Source: Leptospira harrisiae (GTDB lineage: Bacteria; Spirochaetota; Leptospiria; Leptospirales; Leptospiraceae). From it: 64,000 nt of DNA. A program made the translations under genes and the position numbers. Below the pieces are notes generated by a model. That model saw nothing but the letters and a program-made list of their open reading frames with translations. It was not told the DNA's origin and did not search any database. The stretch is taken from assembly GCF_002811945.1 (NCBI RefSeq), contig NZ_NPDX01000005.1:1-64000 (forward strand), given 5' to 3'. This document shows, piece by piece, positions 17,238-25,620 of the stretch (position 1 is the first letter of the stretch; each line of letters starts with the position of its first letter).

Positions 17238-18572
17238 TTGTGTCAGAATCTTGTAAAATTATCACTCATTTTCCTTATTTCCAGTGGGTGTATTGGTTTT
17301 TTTCGAAAGGCACCAGACTATCCTTCCATTCACATCACAGGATTGGTGTCTTATAATGAACTCGAGTCGACAAAGAGTATAAAATGGAACTCACTTTCCA
17401 AGTTTAGAGACCCAAAGTCTATATCAGCCATTGTCTTACACAATTCTGGAAAAAGAAAGTTACCCGACTTCATAAAACTCTCAGTTGAAAACCAATTTAT
17501 GTTTCATGTTTATGTAGATGCAGATGGGAATATTTTTGGTGATCCAAACTTTTTAAATCATGAATGGTCTGCTGCACCAGGAATTGATTTAGAATCCATT
17601 CATCTAGTCTATGAAGGTACACAAGAAACTCTTTATAATAACCGAAAACAACGTGGAGTTTTGAATCAAATTATTTCTTACCTAACAGAAGAATTAAACA
17701 TACCTAAATCCAATTATGATGTTATCTCAAAAAAAGGAGTTTTTACTCATAATCAAACCAAACGACGATTTGGCGGATTTGTAGATTTTTCTCCTTGTGG
17801 AAGTGATCTTGCACTCAAACAAATCCTTTCAGAAATCGATGGTGAATTTTACGAGGAAGATGATTGGAAAGATAGATTTGTGACTGGATGGGTATTAAAA
17901 AAAGAAAACAAAGATATACTAAAAGATACTTTTAAACCTACAAATGGAAGAGGAATCACCAAGGCAGAAAAAATTGTCATTGCCAGTTTAGAAAAAGATG
18001 AAAAAGGATTCCCACCCGAAGAGTACAGAGTGAAATACACTTTTCGTGGAAAAATCAAACCTAGTTGTATTGTTTTACATTACACAGCGATTTCAGAATA
18101 TTTTAAATCCTTACGCACGCTAGAAGCAAGAAACCTAACCGCATCCATTATGGTAGACAACAATGGGAAGGCATACCAGTTAGTCGATGTTTTGGAGGAC
18201 CGAGCTGCAGCGGCAACCGGAACCAATGACAATTGTATACAAATCGAAATCGTAGCTAAAGATACGGAAGAACTATTCAAACAACCCGACCAAATCAAAA
18301 CTGTGAAGGATCTTGTCATCCAATTGGCTACCAAATACAAAATCCCACTTTCAAATGAAAAATTAGAAGATCTATCTGGAGTTTTTAGCCATACCCAAGC
18401 TAAGAAAAAATGGGGTGGTTCGATTTTCTTAAATGCAAAAGACTTTGATCCAGGCGAAGAGTATATGGAAATGATTCTAAATTCGGTTGGTGGCAAATAC
18501 TATAGTGAGCCAGAATGGAAAAATCGAAAGTCTATCGACTGGGCGATTTTATTTCGAAACTTTCAACCTTAA
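17238..18572 (+). CDS. Lipoprotein with two tandem N-acetylmuramoyl-L-alanine amidase-like domains
   Basis: About 444 residues. With TTG 17238 as start, a hydrophobic segment ends in ISSGC, a good spirochaetal lipobox with lipid Cys at residue 18. No ATG is available; TTG codons at 17148, 17223 and 17229 are alternatives. Two PGRP/Amidase_2-like units follow. The first has IVLHNSG, VFTHNQ and SPCGSD; the second has IVLHYTA, VFSHTQ and DFDPGEE. Each ends with a similar 'GG/GE-x-Y/F-Y-E-W-K-R' tail. In the family, two His and one Asp/Cys bind zinc and cleave MurNAc-L-Ala bonds. The second unit retains a plausible HH-D triad; the first deviates at the third ligand. An M1 aminopeptidase lies 15 bases downstream. 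Confidence 0.82.
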   Translation: MCQNLVKLSLIFLISSGCIGFFRKAPDYPSIHITGLVSYNELESTKSIKWNSLSKFRDPKSISAIVLHNSGKRKLPDFIKLSVENQFMFHVYVDADGNIFGDPNFLNHEWSAAPGIDLESIHLVYEGTQETLYNNRKQRGVLNQIISYLTEELNIPKSNYDVISKKGVFTHNQTKRRFGGFVDFSPCGSDLALKQILSEIDGEFYEEDDWKDRFVTGWVLKKENKDILKDTFKPTNGRGITKAEKIVIASLEKDEKGFPPEEYRVKYTFRGKIKPSCIVLHYTAISEYFKSLRTLEARNLTASIMVDNNGKAYQLVDVLEDRAAAATGTNDNCIQIEIVAKDTEELFKQPDQIKTVKDLVIQLATKYKIPLSNEKLEDLSGVFSHTQAKKKWGGSIFLNAKDFDPGEEYMEMILNSVGGKYYSEPEWKNRKSIDWAILFRNFQP

Positions 18573-18587
18573 CGAGACGGAGCTTCT

Positions 18588-21230
18588 ATGAAACAAATCC
18601 TACAAACACTTTTTTTATTTTCCATTCTTTTGGTTATAGATTGCCGTCTCAAAAAACCAGTATACCACCTAACACAATCAGAGGCCGAGACTAGATTTGA
18701 AATCATTGAAAACATCCATTATGAGTTGGATGTCCATCTAACACCAAAAGATAGTTTTGAAGGGAAGGTAAAAATTCAATTTTTTGGTAAAAAGCTTCGA
18801 GATTTACGATTGGATTATTATCACGGAAAAATAAAAGATATTATTTTAAACGAAGAAAATCTTACCAATATACCTTATGAAAATGGTCATATCCAATTGC
18901 CAGCAAACAATCTAATGATTGGGAACAACACTCTAACGGTTGAGTTTGAAACTCCATATGCCAAAACAGGAAACGGTCTTCATAAATTCACAGATCCAGA
19001 TGATAAAGAAGTGTATTTGTATTCACAATTCGAGGCATTTCATGCGAACAAAATGTTCCCTTGTTTTGACCAACCAGATTTAAAAGCCACATTCAAACTA
19101 AATGCCACTGTTCCAAAAACTTGGAAGGTAATATCCACAACCCTAGCTAATGGCCAAACCAAAGGAACAAACCCAGATGAAATTTCTTATTCTTTTCCAG
19201 AATCCGCAAAAATATCCACATACGTTTTTTCCCTCCATGCTGGTCCTTACCAAGTTTGGGAAGATAACTTTGAATCCATCCCATTAAGATTATTTGTTAG
19301 AAAGTCATTAGCAAAGTATGTTGACCCAAAAGATTGGTTTACCTTTACTAAAGAAGGATTTGCTTTTTTTAATTCTTATTTTGGGATCCCTTATCCATTT
19401 TTAAAGTATGATCAAATCATAGTACCTGAGTTTAATTTCGGTGCCATGGAAAATGTTGGAGCAGTTACTTTTTCCGAACGATTTGTATCCCGTGCTCCTA
19501 TGACAAGATCCCAAAGAGAAAATCTTTCTGATGTTGTTTTACATGAAATGGCGCATATGTGGTTTGGAAATTTGGTCACCATGCGTTGGTGGAATGGTTT
19601 ATGGCTGAATGAAAGTTTTGCTACTTATATGGCAAGTTTGGCGCAAGCAAAGAATTCCGAATTCAAAGAAACGTGGATTAGTTTTTTTGAAAAAATGAAA
19701 CAATGGGCTTATGAAGAAGATAGTTATATCACTAATCATCCTGTAGAAGCAAAAGTTTCTGACACGGAAGAGGCATTCACACAATTCGATGGAATTACTT
19801 ATGGCAAAGGTGCCTCTGTCCTTAAACAACTAGTTTATTTTATTGGTGAGGACGCTTTCCAACGTGGAGTACAAAATTACCTTAGAAAGTATTCTTATTC
19901 AAATTCTACACTCGCTGACTTTTTAAAAGAGTTGGAATTTGCGAGTGGTTTCCCAATGAAAAAATGGTCCAAGGATTGGTTAGAAACTAAAGGGACTAAC
20001 CAAGTGGAACTAACAACCATTTGTGCCGAAAACCAATTTTATTGGAAAATTGTGCAGTCCGCACCTGGTTTGGAAAACAAACTCCGTGATCATAAAACTG
20101 TCTTAGGACTTTATTATTTTGATAAGCCAAACAAACAACTTTCCTTTGAAGAGTTTCCTGTAGTTTATTCCGGTAGATCGACAAATGCTATTTTTCAAAT
20201 CAAAGTTTGTCCGAATTATAGTTTCATCAATGCAGAAGACCATGACTTTTCCATTTGGAAATGGACAGAATCTAACAAAGAAAACTTAGAATATGTATTA
20301 GAATTTGATTCAGATCCAATGCGAAAACTCATTTTGTGGACTGATTATTTTAGACAAGTGCAACTTGCAAATATTACATTTGATGAATTTAAGGAAACTG
20401 CCATTCGTTTGTATCCCGTAGAAACTGATATCAAAATCAAACGTTGGATTTTAACTCGAGTTGCCGGTGATAATGGATCTACATACACCACAAGTCGGTT
20501 TTGGTTCCCTGAAGAAAAACGAATTCGTGATTTCAATTCCTTACAAACATTTTTATGGGGTGAATTATTAAAAGCAAAACCAGGAAGTGATGAACAAAGA
20601 TATTTATTTTTATCTCTAATTGATGCAACTTATACAACGGCTTCTAAAAAAAGATTGTATGACTTCTTAGAAAACAAAACGTCAGTTACTGGATTAAAAA
20701 TTGATCAAGACTTACGATGGACCTTAATTATAAAACTTAGTTCTCTTGAAACTGATAGAACACAAATCCAAACTATCATCGATCGCGAGAAAAAAGCAGA
20801 TCCATCTAGCCGTGGGGTAAACTCTAGTTTGGCGGCAGAAGGTGCAGAACCCAATCGTGCCGTAAAAGACAAATGGATTCAAATACTTTTAAATCCTAAA
20901 TCTAGCCAATATTCATCATCCACACTTAGAGCGGTTTCCTATTCACTTTTTCCAGAAAACCAAAAGGACATCCAACTCAGTTTTTTAGATACTTACCTAA
21001 ATGCTTTGGACCAGTTTAGTAATGGAGAAGATGAAAACTATTTAGATGCCTTTGCCAAAAGTTTAGCGCCTGATTTTTGTACTGATGAAACTCTTCTCAT
21101 TCTTAAGAAGTTTACGGGAAACCATCCACGTCTGCCAGCACCAGTCAAAAAAACTCTTTTGAAACAAATTGATTCAGAGAAAAAATGCATCCAAATGAAA
21201 AACAAACATAAAGATTTGATCACCAACTAA
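18588..21230 (+). CDS. pepN: Lipoprotein M1 aminopeptidase (aminopeptidase N)
   Basis: An 880-residue M1 zinc aminopeptidase. The N-terminus is a lipoprotein signal with lipobox VIDC (Cys about residue 19), so the enzyme is envelope-anchored, unlike cytosolic PepN. The exopeptidase motif GAMEN is at 285-289. The zinc site is H319-E-M-A-H323 followed by E342 in NES, the expected 18-residue spacing. A C-terminal helical ERAP1-like half is present. It removes N-terminal residues from peptides and probably serves nutrient peptide turnover at the envelope. It sits between the double-amidase lipoprotein and two TRL-like lipoproteins with spacings of 15 and 9 bases, so all four may form an operon. 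Confidence 0.94.
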   Translation: MKQILQTLFLFSILLVIDCRLKKPVYHLTQSEAETRFEIIENIHYELDVHLTPKDSFEGKVKIQFFGKKLRDLRLDYYHGKIKDIILNEENLTNIPYENGHIQLPANNLMIGNNTLTVEFETPYAKTGNGLHKFTDPDDKEVYLYSQFEAFHANKMFPCFDQPDLKATFKLNATVPKTWKVISTTLANGQTKGTNPDEISYSFPESAKISTYVFSLHAGPYQVWEDNFESIPLRLFVRKSLAKYVDPKDWFTFTKEGFAFFNSYFGIPYPFLKYDQIIVPEFNFGAMENVGAVTFSERFVSRAPMTRSQRENLSDVVLHEMAHMWFGNLVTMRWWNGLWLNESFATYMASLAQAKNSEFKETWISFFEKMKQWAYEEDSYITNHPVEAKVSDTEEAFTQFDGITYGKGASVLKQLVYFIGEDAFQRGVQNYLRKYSYSNSTLADFLKELEFASGFPMKKWSKDWLETKGTNQVELTTICAENQFYWKIVQSAPGLENKLRDHKTVLGLYYFDKPNKQLSFEEFPVVYSGRSTNAIFQIKVCPNYSFINAEDHDFSIWKWTESNKENLEYVLEFDSDPMRKLILWTDYFRQVQLANITFDEFKETAIRLYPVETDIKIKRWILTRVAGDNGSTYTTSRFWFPEEKRIRDFNSLQTFLWGELLKAKPGSDEQRYLFLSLIDATYTTASKKRLYDFLENKTSVTGLKIDQDLRWTLIIKLSSLETDRTQIQTIIDREKKADPSSRGVNSSLAAEGAEPNRAVKDKWIQILLNPKSSQYSSSTLRAVSYSLFPENQKDIQLSFLDTYLNALDQFSNGEDENYLDAFAKSLAPDFCTDETLLILKKFTGNHPRLPAPVKKTLLKQIDSEKKCIQMKNKHKDLITN

Positions 21231-21239
21231 GGTACAACA

Positions 21240-21563
21240 TTGAATCGAACCTTTCGTTTTACTTTTTTAATTGTGATTCTATTTACTTTGTTTTTTGAAA
21301 ACTGTGCATCCCCCGGATTTGGGCCAAGGGGATTTTTATTTACTAAAACAAAAATTGGTATTTTTGGCACAGGTGAGATTTCCAAAAGGAGAGCCACATC
21401 CTGCGTACACTCTGTACTCGGACTTGTTTCTTTTGGAGATGCATCTTTAGAATTTTTAAAATCTAGATCCAAAATTCAAAATGTCACTGAAACCAATTGG
21501 ACAACCTTTGCTTTACTTGGAATTTATGCGAACCTTTGTGTAGAAATCTCAGGAAACGAATGA
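21240..21563 (+). CDS. TRL-like small lipoprotein (copy 1)
   Basis: A 107-residue lipoprotein with signal peptide ending FFENC (lipid Cys about 22). The mature part follows the TRL-like family pattern: GFGPRGFLF, a Ser-Cys, then LGLVSFGDAS and a terminal GIYANLC. Two further Cys (in TSC and NLC) recur in all four TRL-like proteins of this window and may form a disulfide. The start is TTG at 21240. It overlaps the next TRL-like gene by four bases (ATGA). The function of the family is unknown. Confidence 0.85.
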   Translation: MNRTFRFTFLIVILFTLFFENCASPGFGPRGFLFTKTKIGIFGTGEISKRRATSCVHSVLGLVSFGDASLEFLKSRSKIQNVTETNWTTFALLGIYANLCVEISGNE

Positions 21564-21916
21564 AGTTTAGTTCCAAATTCAAGAAGACAACTTTTAATGC
21601 CATAATCCTCTTAATTTTTTTGGGTATTGGAATCACCAATTGTATCAATCTAGGACAACCACAAGGACTTGGTCCCACAGGTCTTATCTATGCATCCTAT
21701 TCCTTAGGTCTGTCCGAACGAAGTCTTCCTAAACTTCCTCTTAAAAAAGGAAAGTCATGCGTAAAGCGATATGGATTCTTTTTTACTTCAGGAAATGCAA
21801 GTATTGGAGCCGCCGCAAATGTTTCTGGGATCGTCGAAATTTATCGAATTGAGAAAGAGGCAACAAATTACCTCTCTCTTTATTCATCTCTTTGTACGGT
21901 TGTCTGGGGAATTTAA
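21560..21916 (+). CDS. TRL-like small lipoprotein (copy 2)
   Basis: A 118-residue protein starting at ATG 21560, which overlaps the previous stop codon (ATGA). The signal peptide ends in GITNC. The mature part keeps the TRL-like layout: GLGPTGLIY, a Cys in KSC, SGNASIGAA, then a terminal SLC. It is more divergent than copy 1, with an extra stretch before the first Cys. The last four bases overlap the end of the convergent glycerophosphodiesterase gene. The function is unknown. Confidence 0.8.
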   Translation: MKFSSKFKKTTFNAIILLIFLGIGITNCINLGQPQGLGPTGLIYASYSLGLSERSLPKLPLKKGKSCVKRYGFFFTSGNASIGAAANVSGIVEIYRIEKEATNYLSLYSSLCTVVWGI

Positions 21917-22872
21917 GGTTTTGGCCGAACGACAGAATCCAATAAATCAGGATAATCAGAAATAATTCCATCCACTCCACAAGACACTAACCGTTTCATT
22001 TCTTTTTCTGTATTCACTGTCCACGGGATCACGAACATACCTTTGTCATGTGACTCTTTTACAAACTTGGGTGTCACATATAAAAAATATGGAGAAACGA
22101 TATCTGCATTTTTGTCTTTAGCTGCGGATAAGATAGATTCTCTATAGCTATTTCCAAGTCCAACCGTCATTAAAAATCCTTGGAAGTATGTCGGAACAAA
22201 CAAAGCACTAGTTTTAATTTTGGAATTTTTAACTTTAGAAAAAGTTAAAGTACGTAAGTCAAATGATTGGATTGTAGAACGTTCTACAACTTTGTATTTT
22301 TCAATAATTTGAATTAGTTTCTCTGTATGTTCTTTTACTAAACTATCGGGAGCAGATCCATCATCAGGAAATTTTGTTTCAATATTGAATTCATAAACTT
22401 CTTTTGATTTTTTTTCAATCGCCAATACCTTTTCAAAAAATTCTTCTAAGGAAAGCAATTTAGTTCCGGGAACTGGGATTTGTTTGGGAAAGTTGGGATT
22501 TTTTTTGGAACCACAATCATAAGATTGGAGTTCTGCTAAGGTTAGCTCGTAAAGGGAAGTTTTTTTGATCTCAGTTCCATTTGAATTTTGGCAAATGATT
22601 GGGTTTGTATCCGAATCATGGTGCATCACAACTTTTTTGTCTTTCGTTAGAACCGTATCCAACTCCAAAGTGACCATCTTATATTTGATTGCTTCTTCAA
22701 AAGCAGGCCATGTATTTTCTGGTTTGAGTCCTCTCGCACCGCGGTGTCCTTGTAAATCGATCGCCTTACGCAAACGATTCGGTGTTTCTACTGAAGCACA
22801 GTTGCTCAATGTTAAAGTGATCAAACTTATCAAGATTAAACTATTTCTAAATATTTGGATTCGGTTCATCAA
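21913..22872 (-). CDS. Glycerophosphodiester phosphodiesterase lipoprotein
   Basis: A 319-residue GDPD enzyme with a lipoprotein signal (LSNC, Cys about 27). The catalytic motifs are visible: QGHRGARG with PENTWPAFEEA, then LELDTVLTKD and VMHHDSD. Later residues IETKFP complete the metal site, and a C-terminal WTVN segment is typical of the TIM-barrel. The enzyme hydrolyses glycerophosphodiesters to glycerol-3-phosphate and an alcohol, here at the envelope, feeding phospholipid-derived nutrients to the cell. It is monocistronic, convergent with the TRL-like pair. Confidence 0.94.
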   Translation of the reverse strand: MMNRIQIFRNSLILISLITLTLSNCASVETPNRLRKAIDLQGHRGARGLKPENTWPAFEEAIKYKMVTLELDTVLTKDKKVVMHHDSDTNPIICQNSNGTEIKKTSLYELTLAELQSYDCGSKKNPNFPKQIPVPGTKLLSLEEFFEKVLAIEKKSKEVYEFNIETKFPDDGSAPDSLVKEHTEKLIQIIEKYKVVERSTIQSFDLRTLTFSKVKNSKIKTSALFVPTYFQGFLMTVGLGNSYRESILSAAKDKNADIVSPYFLYVTPKFVKESHDKGMFVIPWTVNTEKEMKRLVSCGVDGIISDYPDLLDSVVRPKP

Positions 22873-22998
22873 AGGTTTCCTTTCAAAAGAATTGTATCTT
22901 ACGATATTATCACCACATAGAAGAAAATTTCATTAAATTCGGGTAAAAATCTGAATTTGAGCAAAGCGAATGATCACACATTTTCGCTGGAGCAAAGT

Positions 22999-23105
22999 TA
23001 TAAAAGGGTGGAAAAAACGAGCACACCACCTAGGCTAACCTCGGTGGCGGACTCCAGAAAGGAAATTTAGCGTAGCTTGAGCCTAGCAATTCTTTTCCTT
23101 TGCAA
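22999..23105 (+). other. Candidate structured RNA or leader in the gap before the HTH gene
   Basis: The 336-bp gap 22873-23208 holds no gene. Inside it, GGTGG (23007-23011) can pair with CCACC (23026-23030), but that CCACC can also pair with GGTGG (23043-23047) in a hairpin CCACC-T-AGG-CTAA-CCT-C-GGTGG. CTAGGCT (23030-23036) also complements AGCCTAG (23080-23086), and AAAGGAAA (23058-23065) complements TTTCCTTT (23094-23101). A TATAAA box lies at 23000. Mutually exclusive pairings suggest a riboswitch-like leader or a small RNA. No known family was recognised. Confidence 0.35.
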
Positions 23106-23139
23106 GTCAACCGAATCCATGCGAATCTTACTCTCCCAA

Positions 23140-23183
23140 ACCGTTCAAAACGTTTTTGGAGCCTTTTCGGACCGTTAAAAACG
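23140..23183. promoter_or_regulatory. Paired palindromes upstream of the HTH gene
   Basis: Two near-identical 13-bp boxes, ACCGTTCAAAACG (23140-23152) and ACCGTTAAAAACG (23171-23183), are spaced 31 bp start to start, about three helix turns. Each is itself palindromic (CGTT-N3-AACG), and the second extends to CCGTT-AAA-AACGG. They end 25 bp before the HTH start codon, as autoregulatory operators often do. Confidence 0.55.
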
Positions 23184-23208
23184 GCAATTTTGAATTTTTT
23201 TATAAAAC

Positions 23209-23697
23209 ATGGAAAAAGTTAATCATTTCAGAAACTACCGAGAAAAACGAAAGCTGACAAGAGTGGAATTATCAGAAAAATTGGATATACCTCGCTCTGC
23301 TGTAGAACTCTTAGAATCGGAAGACTGGGTCCGATCAAAGTTCGATTATGTCGTTTTAGTTGCGAAAGAGCTGGGTCTTTCTCTCATTGATCTCATCAAA
23401 CAAGAATTCGATTATGATTTAGAAAAAGAATTTTTTAATGAAGAAGAATTTGAAGAGATTGTGGCTCGTTATGCCAATGCAAGGGTCACTTTAATTTTAT
23501 CAGAACTTAAACTTTTCTGCAGGAATGCCAAAGTTCGTTTGGATGATTTTGATATTACCGAATTTTCCTTTTCAATGGGAAACCTTCACAAACTCATCAC
23601 GTTAAACCAAAAACTAGAACGAAATGAAATTTCAGCCAAAGACGCCTTGATTGAATTTCCTCCCAAATGGGGAAAATTCAGCAATCGCCATAAATAG
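23209..23697 (+). CDS. Cro/XRE-like helix-turn-helix protein
   Basis: A 162-residue protein. Residues about 8-62 look like a Cro/C1-type HTH: FRNYREKRKLTRVELSEKL, a turn, then IPRSAVELLESEDW and a hydrophobic helix KELGLSLIDLI. The C-terminal 100 residues are acidic (YDLEKEFFNEEEFEEI) and helical, without a recognised effector domain. It may regulate itself through the paired palindromes at 23140-23183. It is convergent with fliG and has no partner in its own orientation. Confidence 0.78.
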   Translation: MEKVNHFRNYREKRKLTRVELSEKLDIPRSAVELLESEDWVRSKFDYVVLVAKELGLSLIDLIKQEFDYDLEKEFFNEEEFEEIVARYANARVTLILSELKLFCRNAKVRLDDFDITEFSFSMGNLHKLITLNQKLERNEISAKDALIEFPPKWGKFSNRHK

Positions 23698-23756
23698 TTT
23701 TTCCAATATTCAAATTTTCTAAAATAGAAAGAAACCTAGAAAACTAAACCTGTGGA

Positions 23757-24770
23757 TTAAACCACAAGTTCGTCCTCTCCCGCACGAGCCACAACGATCT
23801 CGCCGGCTTCTTCCAGTTTACGGATGATGTTTACAATTTTTTGCTGCGCATCTTCCACGTCTTTCAATCGAACAGGACCCATAAAGTCCATATCTTCTCG
23901 GAGTAGGTTTGCAGCACGTTTTGACATGTTTTTAAAGATTTTATCTTGTACTTCGGAATCCACCGACTTAAGCGCTTTCGCTAAGTCAGTGTTATCCACT
24001 TCACGCATTACCTTTTGAATCGCGCGGTCATCAAGTAAAACGATATCTTCGAATACGAACATCCGTTTTTTGATTTCTTCGGCAAGTTCCGGGTCTTCTT
24101 CTTCCAACGCTTCGATGATGGTTTTTTCTGTTCCCCGGTCGACCAAGTTCAAAATTTCTACCACAGAATCGATACCCCCAGCAGAGGTATAATCTTCGGA
24201 AGCAAGAGTGGAGAGTTTACGTTCTAACACCCGTTCTACCTCGCGGAGTACGTCCGGTGATACCCGGTCCATGGTTGCAATCCGTTTAGCCACTTCCGCT
24301 TGGATCTGGTGCGGTAAGTTCGATAAGATATTGGATGCTTTTTGCGGGTCCAAATAAGAAAGGATAAGGGCGATGGTTTGCGGATGTTCCCCCTGGATAA
24401 AGTTGAGGAGGTGGGCCGGGTCAGTTCTACGAATGAAGTCGAAAGGCCTTACTTGTAAGGACGAAGTGAGGCGATTGATGATATCGATTGCTTTCTGGTT
24501 ACCGAGAGCTTTTTCAAGAAGTCCCCGAGCAAAGTCAATACCACCATTGGTGATAAATTCCTGGGCCATCATGAGTTCATTGAACTCAACAAGTACCTTT
24601 TCTTTATCTTCTGGAGTAATTTTATCTAAACGAGCAATTTCGAACGTAATTTGTTCGATCTCGTCTTCACGGAGGTGTTTGAAGATTTCGGAGGCCACAT
24701 CGTTTCCAACCGCAACCAAAAAGATGGCGGCCTTTTGTCTTCCTGTAAGCGATGGCTTCTTATTGATCAT
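23757..24770 (-). CDS. fliG: Flagellar motor switch protein FliG
   Basis: A 337-residue FliG, full family length. The middle domain carries the E128-H129-P130-Q motif, and the C-terminal charged helix region lies about 275-330. FliG sits on the MS ring, contacts MotA to produce torque and FliM to switch direction; in spirochaetes it drives periplasmic flagella. The ATG at 24770 gives the usual N-terminal TGRQKAAIFL. The gene stands alone here, whereas fliG is often inside a fliF-fliH cluster. Spirochaetes may carry a second paralogue, so which copy this is cannot be decided from this window. Confidence 0.95.
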   Translation of the reverse strand: MINKKPSLTGRQKAAIFLVAVGNDVASEIFKHLREDEIEQITFEIARLDKITPEDKEKVLVEFNELMMAQEFITNGGIDFARGLLEKALGNQKAIDIINRLTSSLQVRPFDFIRRTDPAHLLNFIQGEHPQTIALILSYLDPQKASNILSNLPHQIQAEVAKRIATMDRVSPDVLREVERVLERKLSTLASEDYTSAGGIDSVVEILNLVDRGTEKTIIEALEEEDPELAEEIKKRMFVFEDIVLLDDRAIQKVMREVDNTDLAKALKSVDSEVQDKIFKNMSKRAANLLREDMDFMGPVRLKDVEDAQQKIVNIIRKLEEAGEIVVARAGEDELVV

Positions 24771-24988
24771 ACTTCTTCCCGAAATCCGTACTACTTAGTT
24801 TATCGGCGGAGTCTTAAAAAAACAATGAGATTTATTCTGAGAGAAAAATGGATTGGATAACTTAACCATACCTTTATATTGGCTTACCTCGCAAACGTAC
24901 CTTTGTTTTGCTTTTTTTTTATTCCTTACAACTCGAATCTCCAAATATTCCATTTTTCCCATTCGGGATCATAATTAAATTTTTTATG

Positions 24989-25004
24989 TTGACCGGTCTA
25001 TTAT
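24989..25004 (+). promoter_or_regulatory. Promoter with GACCGGTC palindrome before the TetR gene
   Basis: The palindrome GACCGGTC (24991-24998) directly precedes TATTAT (24999-25004), a likely -10 element, 20 bases before the GTG start. A site inside the promoter core fits autorepression by the TetR protein. GACCGGTC-type boxes are known for several TetR regulators. Confidence 0.6.
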
Positions 25005-25023
25005 TATGTAATGGAATGGCTCA

Positions 25024-25599
25024 GTGGGTAAAAAAGGTTTAGAAACCAGACAAAAGATGATTGAAGTTATGTCAGGGCTCCTGGAAGAAAATGGGTATGA
25101 ATCCACAGGGTTAACGGAACTTGGAAAAGAAACGGATACACCGAAAGGTTCTCTCTATTTTCACTTTCCCGGTGGAAAAGACGAACTCACGAGCCTAGCC
25201 CTCCTCCATTCGGGAAACCAATTGAACTTATTCTTCCAATCGATATTGTCAGAAACGGATTCTCCAACTCACGCCATCAAACAAGTGTTCCATCTCTTAG
25301 AAGAACGTATTGTTTCCAGTGATTACAAAAAGGGATGCCCCATAGCCACAACAGCAATGGAAACGTCTGGATCCGTACCTAGTATTTCGAATGTATGTGC
25401 TGAGATATATTCAATGTGGTTAAAAACATTTGAGACATACCTAATGGAAAAAGGTTACACAAGTCGCATGGCCAAAAATCTTTCTCTTTCTCTACTCTCT
25501 TTATGGGAAGGCGCCTTGTTACTTTCTAAACTACAGAAATCACCAGAACCATTACGCGTGGCCGCAAAAACTGCTGAATCTCTTTTCAAACAAAATTAA
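25024..25599 (+). CDS. TetR/AcrR-family transcriptional regulator
   Basis: A 191-residue TetR regulator. The N-terminal HTH (about residues 8-55) includes GLLEENGYESTGLTELG and the TPKGSLYFHF recognition segment. The C-terminal ligand domain resembles the YxaF/LmrA branch (KKGCPIATTAMET). The start is GTG at 25024: in-frame upstream codons reach a stop at 25009 and the nearby ATGs are out of frame. The likely targets are itself and the metallo-beta-lactamase-fold gene 21 bases downstream. Confidence 0.92.
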   Translation: MGKKGLETRQKMIEVMSGLLEENGYESTGLTELGKETDTPKGSLYFHFPGGKDELTSLALLHSGNQLNLFFQSILSETDSPTHAIKQVFHLLEERIVSSDYKKGCPIATTAMETSGSVPSISNVCAEIYSMWLKTFETYLMEKGYTSRMAKNLSLSLLSLWEGALLLSKLQKSPEPLRVAAKTAESLFKQN

Positions 25600-25620
25600 A
25601 TTTTTATAGGAAAATCAAAA

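Noticed and set aside
22873..23208. Known riboswitch or 6S/tmRNA/RNase P in the gap
   Set aside because: None of the core sequences I know for these families is present, so it is reported only as an unnamed structured candidate.
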